Shown piece by piece: positions 56,891-64,000 of a stretch of DNA of 64,000 bases; the first letter of the stretch is position 1; each line of letters begins with the position of its first letter. A program made the translations under genes and the position numbers. The notes beneath the pieces were generated by a model that saw nothing but the letters and a program-made list of their open reading frames with translations, did no database searches and was not told where the DNA came from. The stretch is from Halomonas sp. TD01 (GTDB lineage: Bacteria > Pseudomonadota > Gammaproteobacteria > Pseudomonadales > Halomonadaceae): contig NZ_OV350343.1 of assembly GCF_923868895.1 (NCBI RefSeq), positions 1,922,001 to 1,986,000 of the forward strand, in the 5' to 3' direction.

Positions 56891-59800
56891 ATGCTCGAAC
56901 TGCGAGGCGCACCCGCCCTTTCTGCCTTCCGCCATGAACGGCTGTTAACGGTGTTGCGTGAACGTGTTCCCGAGGTGGTGGCGCTGTCCGCCCATTATAT
57001 CCACTTCATTGACCACCACGAGACGCTGGATGATGCTGCCCAGGAGCGTTTGGCCAAGCTGCTTGATTATGGCAGCCACGCGAGCCAAGACATTCCTGAA
57101 AATGCCCAGCGCTTCCTGGTTGTGCCGCGCTTAGGCACCCAGTCGCCATGGTCTTCTAAAGCAACTGATATTGCTCATAACTGTGGGTTGCACCAAATTG
57201 ATCGCATCGAACGTGGTGTTGATTATCGGGTGGCGCTGAGTGGCGAACCCAGCGTCGAGCACCTGGAGGCGATCAGCGCACTGCTTCACGACCGCATGAC
57301 GGAAAACGTGCTAGCTGACATTGCTGACGCGGTTAAGCTGTTTGCTCATCACACCCCTGCACCACTGGGCAGTGTCGATATCTTGGAAGGCGGCCGCGAA
57401 GCGTTGGCGACAGCCAACCGAGAGTTAGGGCTGGCGCTTGCCGATGATGAAATCGACTATCTGGTTGCGGCCTTTATTGAGCTTGGTCGCAACCCTAGCG
57501 ATGTCGAGCTGATGATGTTCGCCCAGGCAAACTCAGAGCACTGCCGCCACAAAATCTTCAACGCGGACTGGGTTATTGATGGCGAAGCCCAGAGTCACTC
57601 GCTGTTCAAGATGATTAAGAACACCTTTGCGACCTCGCCGGATAACGTGCTGTCGGCTTATAGCGACAACGCGGCAGTGATCAAGGGTAGCCAGGGGGGG
57701 CGCTTCTTCCCTACGCCGCTGACTGGTGCTGAGGGAGAGCGGGCTAGCTACAACGCCCACCAAGAGCCCATTCACATTCTGATGAAGGTGGAAACCCACA
57801 ACCACCCTACAGCGATTGCACCATTCCCAGGCGCGGCGACCGGTTCTGGCGGTGAAATACGTGATGAGGGAGCGACCGGTATTGGCGGTAAGCCGAAGGC
57901 GGGCCTTTCAGGCTTTACCGTTTCCAACCTGCGTATCCCCGAGTTTGTACAGCCTTGGGAAGCCTTTGACTACGGCAAACCCGAGCGCATGCAGTCAGCG
58001 CTGCAAATTATGCTGGATGGCCCCATCGGTGGTGCAGCGTTTAACAATGAATTTGGTCGGCCTAATCTGACGGGCTACTTCCGTACCTATGAGCAGGATA
58101 CGTTGAGCGACGATGGTATCGAGCGTCGCGGCTTCCACAAGCCGATTATGCTGGCCGGTGGTTATGGCAATATTCGTGCCCACCATGTGCAAAAAGGTGA
58201 GATTCCCGTTGGTGGCAAGCTCATCGTGATGGGCGGCCCGGCCATGTTGATTGGCCTGGGTGGTGGTGCAGCGTCTAGCATGGCGTCAGGCGAGTCTAGC
58301 GCGGACTTAGATTTTGCCTCAGTGCAGCGGGAAAACCCGGAAATTGAGCGTCGCGCTCAGGAGGTCATCGACCGCTGTTGGGCGTTGGGCGATAAAAACC
58401 CGATTCGCTTTATTCATGACGTAGGCGCTGGCGGGCTTTCTAATGCTCTGCCGGAGCTGGTTAAAGACGGTAATCGCGGTGGTCTGTTTGACTTACGTGC
58501 GGTGCCTAACGCCGAGCCGGGAATGAGCCCGCTGGAAATTTGGTGTAACGAAGCCCAAGAGCGTTATGTGCTGGCCGTTGCCCCAGAAGACCTGGAGACC
58601 TTTGACGCACTGTGTAAGCGTGAGCGCTGCCCCTATGCGGTAGTTGGCGAGGCTCTGGAGCATCATCATTTGGAAGTTCGCGACGGCCATTTTGATACCA
58701 AGCCGGTAGATCTCCCGATGAGCGTGCTGTTTGGCAAACCGCCGAAGATGACGCGTTCGTTTGAGCGTCAGACTCCTGAGCTGTCTGGCGTCATGCTCGA
58801 CAACCTTGATCTGCGTGAAGCGATGGACAGGGTATTGCGCCTGCCGACCGTAGCATCGAAGAGCTTTTTGATTACCATTGGCGACCGCTCTATTACCGGC
58901 CAAGTCGCCCGTGACCAAATGGTTGGCCCTTGGCAAGTGCCGGTGGCCGACGTTGCTGTGACCACCGCAAGCTTCGACACCCACGCTGGTGAAGCCATGG
59001 CAATGGGCGAGCGCCCGCCAGTGGCGCTAATTAACCCTGCTGCCAGTGCTCGCCTGGCCGTTGCCGAAGCGATTACTAACCTAGCCGCTGCGCCAATTGC
59101 CAAACTGTCGGATGTTAAGCTTTCTGCTAACTGGATGAGCGCCGCTGACCATCCCGGTGAGAACCAGGCGCTTTATGATGCCGTGCATGCGGTAGGCATG
59201 GAGCTGTGCCCGGCACTCGGCATTGCCATTCCAGTGGGTAAGGACTCCATGTCCATGCGCACCGCTTGGCAGGAAGGTGACGAGGCTGACGAAAAGAGCA
59301 TCACATCGCCGCTCTCACTGGTGGTGACGGGGTTTGCACCGGTGACCGATGCGCTGGCGACGCTGACGCCGCAAATCAATCTGGAGCAGGATGAATCTGA
59401 CCTGATTCTGATCGACTTGGGTAATGGGCAAAACCGCCTAGGTGGCTCTGCGCTGGCGCAAGTCTATGGTCAAGTCGGTAACGAGTGTCCAGACGTCGAT
59501 GACCCAGAAGACCTGAAAGCATTTTTCGAGGTCATTCAGGGGCTTAACCGCGATGGCAAACTGCTGGCCTACCACGACCGTAGCGATGGCGGCCTGCTAG
59601 TCACGCTGCTGGAAATGGCCTTTGCTGCCCATGCGGGTCTGGAAATCAAGCTGGACTGGTTGATTGATGAGCCGGTGGAAGCCTTCAATGCGTTGTTCTC
59701 CGAAGAGTTGGGTGCGGTGATTCAAGTAAACCGCGAGCACACTGAAGAAGTGCTCACCCAGTTCGCCGTTGCGGGTATTGAAACGTGTGGTGTCATTGCG

Positions 59801-60817
59801 CGCCCTCGTTATGACGACCAGGTGCGAGTGACGCTATTTGAAGAGCCGCTGCTGGAAACTACCCGTCAACTGACTCAGCGCACTTGGGCTGAGACCAGCT
59901 ATCGCATGCAGGCACTGCGTGATAATCCTGAATGCGCTAAGAACGAATTCGATAGCTTGCTGGATGTTCGTGATCCTGGCCTAAGCGCCGCGCCTAGCTT
60001 TGATATCAACGATGATATCAGCGCGCCGTTTATCAACACTGCCAAGCCTGCTGTTGCCGTGCTGCGCGAGCAAGGTGTTAATGGTCAGGTCGAGATGGCC
60101 TGGGCGTTCCACAAAGCCGGCTTTGACGCAGTGGATGTGCATATGAGCGACATCCTGGAAGGACGTGTTTCCCTCGATGAGTTCAAAGGGCTAGTCGCCT
60201 GCGGGGGCTTCTCGTATGGCGACGTACTGGGCGCAGGCGGCGGTTGGGCGAAATCGGTGCTTTTCAATGAGCGAGCCCGTGAGCAGTTTGCGAGTTTCTT
60301 CACCCGTGATGACAGCTTCTCGCTGGGTGTGTGCAACGGCTGTCAGATGCTTTCGCAACTGAAATCATTGATTCCGGGCGCTGAAAGCTGGCCTGCGTTT
60401 GAGCGTAATGAATCTGAGCAGTTTGAAGCACGCGTGGCGATGGTGCGGGTAGAGAAAAGCCCGTCGATTCTGCTGGCGGGGATGGAGGGCTCTAAGTTGC
60501 CGATTGCCGTGGCCCATGGCGAAGGACGTGCAGAGTTCCGCGATACCGCGCACCTGCGCAGTATGCAGTCTAGCAGTCAGATAGCGCTGCGCTATATCGA
60601 CAACTACGGCCAAGTGACAACCCGTTACCCCGCCAACCCCAACGGCTCGCCGTCAGGGATCACCGGCCTCACTACGCCAGATGGCCGCGTGACCATCATG
60701 ATGCCTCACCCTGAGCGGGTGACCCGTGCGGTTACTAACTCTTGGCGTCCGGCTGAGTGGACTGAGGACGGCGCTTGGCTGCGTTTATTCCGTAATGCCC
60801 GTGTATGGCTGGGCTGA
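56891..60817 (+). CDS. purL: Phosphoribosylformylglycinamidine synthase
   Basis: A 1308-residue single-chain FGAM synthase of de novo purine synthesis (FGAR + Gln + ATP). [16 protein letters not shown] near residue 215, [31 protein letters not shown] near residue 300 and the C-terminal glutaminase domain with Cys1148 in GVCNGCQM and HPERVTRAV near the end are clear. The length matches E. coli (1295). GAGG lies before ATG. Single-gene unit with its own terminator. Confidence 0.97.
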   Translation: MLELRGAPALSAFRHERLLTVLRERVPEVVALSAHYIHFIDHHETLDDAAQERLAKLLDYGSHASQDIPENAQRFLVVPRLGTQSPWSSKATDIAHNCGLHQIDRIERGVDYRVALSGEPSVEHLEAISALLHDRMTENVLADIADAVKLFAHHTPAPLGSVDILEGGREALATANRELGLALADDEIDYLVAAFIELGRNPSDVELMMFAQANSEHCRHKIFNADWVIDGEAQSHSLFKMIKNTFATSPDNVLSAYSDNAAVIKGSQGGRFFPTPLTGAEGERASYNAHQEPIHILMKVETHNHPTAIAPFPGAATGSGGEIRDEGATGIGGKPKAGLSGFTVSNLRIPEFVQPWEAFDYGKPERMQSALQIMLDGPIGGAAFNNEFGRPNLTGYFRTYEQDTLSDDGIERRGFHKPIMLAGGYGNIRAHHVQKGEIPVGGKLIVMGGPAMLIGLGGGAASSMASGESSADLDFASVQRENPEIERRAQEVIDRCWALGDKNPIRFIHDVGAGGLSNALPELVKDGNRGGLFDLRAVPNAEPGMSPLEIWCNEAQERYVLAVAPEDLETFDALCKRERCPYAVVGEALEHHHLEVRDGHFDTKPVDLPMSVLFGKPPKMTRSFERQTPELSGVMLDNLDLREAMDRVLRLPTVASKSFLITIGDRSITGQVARDQMVGPWQVPVADVAVTTASFDTHAGEAMAMGERPPVALINPAASARLAVAEAITNLAAAPIAKLSDVKLSANWMSAADHPGENQALYDAVHAVGMELCPALGIAIPVGKDSMSMRTAWQEGDEADEKSITSPLSLVVTGFAPVTDALATLTPQINLEQDESDLILIDLGNGQNRLGGSALAQVYGQVGNECPDVDDPEDLKAFFEVIQGLNRDGKLLAYHDRSDGGLLVTLLEMAFAAHAGLEIKLDWLIDEPVEAFNALFSEELGAVIQVNREHTEEVLTQFAVAGIETCGVIARPRYDDQVRVTLFEEPLLETTRQLTQRTWAETSYRMQALRDNPECAKNEFDSLLDVRDPGLSAAPSFDINDDISAPFINTAKPAVAVLREQGVNGQVEMAWAFHKAGFDAVDVHMSDILEGRVSLDEFKGLVACGGFSYGDVLGAGGGWAKSVLFNERAREQFASFFTRDDSFSLGVCNGCQMLSQLKSLIPGAESWPAFERNESEQFEARVAMVRVEKSPSILLAGMEGSKLPIAVAHGEGRAEFRDTAHLRSMQSSSQIALRYIDNYGQVTTRYPANPNGSPSGITGLTTPDGRVTIMMPHPERVTRAVTNSWRPAEWTEDGAWLRLFRNARVWLG

Positions 60818-60837
60818 TACGTCCTGCCATGCTAAAG

Positions 60838-60864
60838 AAAAGCGGCCTGCGGGCCGCTTTTTGC
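60838..60864 (+). terminator. purL terminator
   Basis: The stem AAAGCGGCC / GGCCGCTTT with a short loop is followed by TTTTT. Confidence 0.87.
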
Positions 60865-60903
60865 TACGAGGGCAATGGGGTAGGGCGATGGTGAGAGTAA
60901 AAT

Positions 60904-60917
60904 GAAACGATTGTTTG
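60904..60917. promoter_or_regulatory. PsrA-like box upstream of the crotonase gene
   Basis: GAAACGATTGTTTG matches the published PsrA pattern (G/C)AAAC-N2-4-GTTT(G/C) exactly and shares the AAACGAT-GTTT core with the tesB site. It lies 125 bases before the crotonase ATG. Confidence 0.5.
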
Positions 60918-61041
60918 AAAAACGTTCATCCTCGCGCCACACTCACTTCATAAACGCGTTTATCAGTTTATAAGCGGATTAGCCCGCAAGCCCAGCGATC
61001 GCCAATCGGTGGCGAGCCAAAGAACTCTTCAGGGAGCTCGA

Positions 61042-61833
61042 ATGCATCAAATCCTCAATGAACGTGTAACGCTGACCTTCGCCGACCACGTGGCCGAAGT
61101 CATGTTGTCGCGACCCGAACATCACAATGGCCTGGATTGGGCCATGATCGATGGCCTGCTGGCGGCCCAGCAGCGCTTGACCCAGCTTAGTGGAGTGCGT
61201 GCCGTGGTCTTAAGCGGCGATGGTGACAGCTTTTGCGCGGGGCTCGATATGGCGGCGATCATGATCGAGGCGGAGCGATTGCCCACTCTGCTGGCGCCTG
61301 ACGAAGCGGGCATCAACCCGGTTCAGCGCTTGGCTCTAGGCTGGCGTGAGGTGGGCGTTCCCGTGGTGGCTGCCTTGCACGGGCATGTCTACGGTGGCGG
61401 CCTGCAAATTGCCTTGGGTGCCGATATCCGTATTCTCCATCCACGAGCACGACTGGCGCTGCTGGAGATCGATTGGGGCATCATCCCCGATATGGCTATT
61501 AGCGTGACTGGAGCGGCGTTGCGCCAGGATGTGCTCCAAGAACTGGCGATCAGCGGACGCAAGGTGTCAGGGGAAGAGGCCTATCAGTTAGGCCTGGGCA
61601 GTCGGCTGAGCGATACGCCCCTGGAAGCCGCCCGGGAAACCGCTGCACTCATCGCCTCGCGTTCACCTCGGGCCGTCGCTGCGGCTCGTGAGCTGTTCGC
61701 TCGCGGTCCGGGGCTGGCCCATGGCGATCGTCTGGCCCTTGAAGCGCATTTGCAACAGCAGCTTTTGGCCGGCGCCGAGCATCGCGAAGCGGTGAGCGCA
61801 CGAATGGAGCGTCGCGCCCCGCGTTTCGACTGA
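61042..61833 (+). CDS. Crotonase/enoyl-CoA hydratase family protein
   Basis: A 263-residue crotonase-fold protein. CoA-binding/oxyanion segments: [16 protein letters not shown] near residue 63 and [19 protein letters not shown] near residue 112. The two catalytic Glu of true hydratases are not both obvious ([11 protein letters not shown] and [13 protein letters not shown]), so it may act on another acyl-CoA reaction. ATG at 61042 is chosen, with AGGGAG upstream. It seems more G+C-rich than its neighbours: hand counts of four 60-base lines gave 60-72%, against 53-57% in radD. It precedes radD by 1 base. Confidence 0.85.
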   Translation: MHQILNERVTLTFADHVAEVMLSRPEHHNGLDWAMIDGLLAAQQRLTQLSGVRAVVLSGDGDSFCAGLDMAAIMIEAERLPTLLAPDEAGINPVQRLALGWREVGVPVVAALHGHVYGGGLQIALGADIRILHPRARLALLEIDWGIIPDMAISVTGAALRQDVLQELAISGRKVSGEEAYQLGLGSRLSDTPLEAARETAALIASRSPRAVAAARELFARGPGLAHGDRLALEAHLQQQLLAGAEHREAVSARMERRAPRFD

Positions 61834-61834
61834 C

Positions 61835-63664
61835 ATGCAACCATTCAGCCCTTCCACCGCCCCTGTTTTTGGCACGCCACCCTGCTTGAGACCTTACCAA
61901 ACGGAGGCGGTAAAGCGTGTGGTGGAGCACTTCCGTGCGACCAGTGCGCCCGCGGTGGTGGTATTGCCCACTGGGAGCGGTAAGTCGTTAGTGATTGCTG
62001 AGCTGGCCAGGCTAGCCCGTGGCCGTGTGTTGGTGCTGGCCCACGTGCGTGAGCTGGTTGAGCAAAATCATGCCAAGTACCAAGCCTACGGGCTTCAGGC
62101 AGATATTTTCAGTGCAGGTCTTAAGCGTAAAGAAGCCAGCCGACAAGTGGTGTTTGGCTCGGTGCAATCAGTGGTGCGTAATCTGGAGCGCTTCAGTGAC
62201 GCCAGTTTTACGTTACTGGTGATTGATGAATGCCACCGAGTATCGCTGGAAAAAGATGCCAGCTATCGCCAAGTGATTGAGCATCTGCAGCGTCAGAACC
62301 CACAGCTAAAAATTCTCGGCTTAACCGCTACGCCGTTTCGGTTAGGGCAGGGATTTATCTACCACCGCCATCACCATGGCATGGTGCGTGGCGATGAAGC
62401 GTGCTTCTTTGCCGACTGCGTCTTTGAACAGCCGCTACGATTGATGGTGAAACAAGGTTTTTTGGCGGCGCCTAAACGGCTGGATATGGCCATTGAAGGC
62501 TACGATTTTTCTGCCTTGGCCCCTGCGCCCAGTGGGCTGTTTCGTGAGGAAGAGCTCAACCGTGTTGTTGCCGGTAGTCGCGTTACGCCAGGGATCATTG
62601 CCCAGGTGGTTGAGTATGCCTCCGCGCGTCAAGGGGTGATGATTTTTGCCGCAACGGTCGCTCATGCTGAAGAAATTATCAGCTACTTACCTATGAACCA
62701 AGCAGCGCTGATTACCGGTGCGACGGCTTCACAGGAGCGTACTTCTCTTATTGAAGCATTCAAAGCGCGTGAGCTTAAATTCTTGGTCAACGTCGCTGTG
62801 CTGACGACCGGATTTGATGCGCCTCATGTGGATTTAATCGCTATTCTGCGTCCCACAGAATCGGTGAGCCTTTATCAGCAGATTGTTGGCCGAGGGTTGC
62901 GTTTATCGCCGGGTAAAGCCAACTGCTTGGTTCTGGATTTTGCGGGTAACCCTTGGGACCTATACTCGCCAGAAGTGGGCGAGCCAAAACCGGACAGTGA
63001 CAGTGAACCGGTCCAGGTTGAGTGTCCGGCGTGTGGTCACGCCAATTTATTCTGGGGTAAGCGTGATGGCGAGCTGGTGATTGAGCACTTTGGTCGTCGC
63101 TGCCAGGGGTTGGTGGATAACCCCAATCCGACTGCTAAGGCGGGCAAGGGTAGGCAGGGCGCCGATCAAAAGCAGTGTGATTTTCGTTTTCGCTTTAAGG
63201 TCTGCGAGCAATGTGGCGCTGAAAATGATATTGCCGCCCGCCGCTGTCACGGCTGCGAGCAACTGCTGGTTGATGCCGACGATAAGCTCAAAGACGCGCT
63301 CAAATTAAAAGATGCCAACGTACTGCGAGTCAGCGGTATGCAGTTAGAGGCCACGACCAACGGGCGAGGGCTGCCGCGTTTAAAAGTGACCTACTATGAT
63401 GAAGATGGCGCGAGCTTGGCGGAGTGGTTTGCGCTGGAAACACCTGCTCAGCGGCGGGCATTTTATGCTGTTTTTTTAAGCAATCACCTGCGTGCCCCAG
63501 GCGCTAAGTGGCAGCCTGCTTCGCCGGCCGAGGTGGTCGAAGAGCAGCGACGGCTGCGCCACCCAGACTTTGTCGTTGGCCGTAAAGTCGGACGGCACTG
63601 GAAGCTTCGCGATAAGCTGTTTGACTATCAAGGGCGCTATCGCAAGGCGGCTGAGGCAGGGTAG
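61835..63664 (+). CDS. radD: RadD (YejH) DNA-repair helicase-like ATPase
   Basis: A 609-residue SF2 protein. [16 protein letters not shown] (Q-motif-like) near residue 20, Walker [21 protein letters not shown] near residue 46, DECH Walker B (VIDECHRVS), TATPFR (motif III), and motif [15 protein letters not shown] near residue 350. A C-terminal zinc finger ([32 protein letters not shown]) is RadD-specific. RadD aids recombination repair in E. coli with RecA. Only one base separates it from the crotonase stop, so it is co-transcribed with that gene. Confidence 0.95.
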   Translation: MQPFSPSTAPVFGTPPCLRPYQTEAVKRVVEHFRATSAPAVVVLPTGSGKSLVIAELARLARGRVLVLAHVRELVEQNHAKYQAYGLQADIFSAGLKRKEASRQVVFGSVQSVVRNLERFSDASFTLLVIDECHRVSLEKDASYRQVIEHLQRQNPQLKILGLTATPFRLGQGFIYHRHHHGMVRGDEACFFADCVFEQPLRLMVKQGFLAAPKRLDMAIEGYDFSALAPAPSGLFREEELNRVVAGSRVTPGIIAQVVEYASARQGVMIFAATVAHAEEIISYLPMNQAALITGATASQERTSLIEAFKARELKFLVNVAVLTTGFDAPHVDLIAILRPTESVSLYQQIVGRGLRLSPGKANCLVLDFAGNPWDLYSPEVGEPKPDSDSEPVQVECPACGHANLFWGKRDGELVIEHFGRRCQGLVDNPNPTAKAGKGRQGADQKQCDFRFRFKVCEQCGAENDIAARRCHGCEQLLVDADDKLKDALKLKDANVLRVSGMQLEATTNGRGLPRLKVTYYDEDGASLAEWFALETPAQRRAFYAVFLSNHLRAPGAKWQPASPAEVVEEQRRLRHPDFVVGRKVGRHWKLRDKLFDYQGRYRKAAEAG

Positions 63665-63690
63665 CGATAATGCCTCAATAGGCGACACGC

Positions 63691-63699
63691 TGTTACACT
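63691..63699 (+). promoter_or_regulatory. Candidate extended -10 element for scpA
   Basis: TGTTACACT: TACACT with an extended TGT. A start about 7 bases later would fall at the first 18-bp repeat. No clear -35. Confidence 0.35.
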
Positions 63700-63705
63700 G
63701 GCGAG

Positions 63706-63759
63706 CATGGACACTTAACTTACCATGGACGTTTAACTAACCATGGATGTTTAACTAAA
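63706..63759 (+). repeat. Three 18-bp tandem repeats before scpA, each a mini-frame
   Basis: Units CATGGACACTTAACTTAC, CATGGACGTTTAACTAAC and CATGGATGTTTAACTAAA. Each holds ATG, two sense codons and TAA (Met-Asp-Thr, Met-Asp-Val, Met-Asp-Val). The last unit runs into AAGGA, the likely Shine-Dalgarno of scpA. Confidence 0.92.
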
Positions 63760-63773
63760 GGAACACGCCCCGC

Positions 63774-64000
63774 GTGAGCGAGACGCCAAACGCAACCGTT
63801 GATCACGAGCTTATAGAGCCAACTGCTGAACCGGTAGTAGAGGCGCTTGGGCGCCTGTTTGATGAGCCGATCATGCAGCTGCCGGAGGATCTTTACATAC
63901 CACCAGAGGCGCTGCGGGTGTTTCTGGAAGCCTTCGAGGGGCCGCTCGATCTGCTGCTCTATCTTATTCGCCGTCAGAACCTGGATATTTTGACGATCAA
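63774..64000 (+). CDS. scpA: Segregation and condensation protein A (3' end cut by window edge)
   Basis: The first 75 codons of ScpA, the kleisin that bridges Smc and ScpB in chromosome condensation. After a short acidic N-terminus comes FEGPLDLLLYLIRRQNLDIL, the diagnostic ScpA N-terminal motif. The start is GTG at 63774: TAA (63755-63757) is in frame upstream, and no other start codon lies between. AAGGA lies 11 bases upstream, a rather long spacing. Confidence 0.9.
   Translation, partial: MSETPNATVDHELIEPTAEPVVEALGRLFDEPIMQLPEDLYIPPEALRVFLEAFEGPLDLLLYLIRRQNLDILTI

Overview
The window is a 64 kb stretch of ordinary, densely coded gammaproteobacterial chromosome. Mid-range base composition, a BCCT-type compatible-solute transporter, a FabY-type ketoacyl synthase and the gene order ubiE-ubiJ-ubiB-hisE-tatABC all point to the Oceanospirillales, most likely a Halomonas/Vreelandella-type moderate halophile. 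That assignment is inferred from gene content and order; no 16S gene is present. I found no tRNA, rRNA, CRISPR array, insertion sequence, integrase or prophage gene. Both edges cut a gene: pepD at the left, scpA at the right.

Layout. 1-9.1 kb: the dipeptidase PepD end, a Dps ferritin, glycerate kinase, a coupled operon of two lipoproteins, a DUF1007 periplasmic protein and a His-rich NicO metal exporter, a HIT hydrolase, two small envelope proteins (entericidin and I78 inhibitor types), and a LysE exporter divergent from a MocR regulator with a palindrome between them. 9-16.3 kb (minus strand): a voltage-sensor-like membrane protein, acyl-CoA thioesterase, AtoE short-chain fatty acid transporter, MATE pump, YfhL-type ferredoxin, coaD and fabY. 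16.4-28.1 kb (mostly plus): a TrmB-like methyltransferase, an SMR transporter, PBP4, DgkA, GlnE, an AEC transporter, BCCT, UMF1-type MFS, an aspartic protease and tiny membrane proteins. 28.2-34.4 kb: a RstAB-like two-component pair and the divergent metR/metE pair.

34.4-51.6 kb is almost entirely minus strand and housekeeping: ppk1, hemB, (elbB on plus), tatCBA, hisE, ubiB, ubiJ, ubiE, a DUF971 protein, hslUV, a SPOR-domain protein, argS and priA. From 51.7 kb on: rpmE with a structured leader, the malic enzyme maeB, tesB, tadA, mltF, purL, a crotonase, the repair helicase radD, and the start of scpA.

I did not find a clear undescribed system. The best leads are a voltage-sensor-like protein with no recognisable pore, paired with a thioesterase; a shared AAAC-N4-GTTT box in front of tesB and the crotonase, suggesting a small fatty-acid regulon; three 18-bp tandem units in front of scpA, each a start codon, two sense codons and a stop; a four-tract G-quadruplex motif between rpmE and maeB; a TrmB paralogue with altered signature residues; and several small proteins that automatic annotation would probably miss.

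Start codons were adjusted by hand where a Shine-Dalgarno sequence decided the matter (dps, tatA, hisE, hslV, priA, rpmE, glnE, fabY, PBP4, crotonase).
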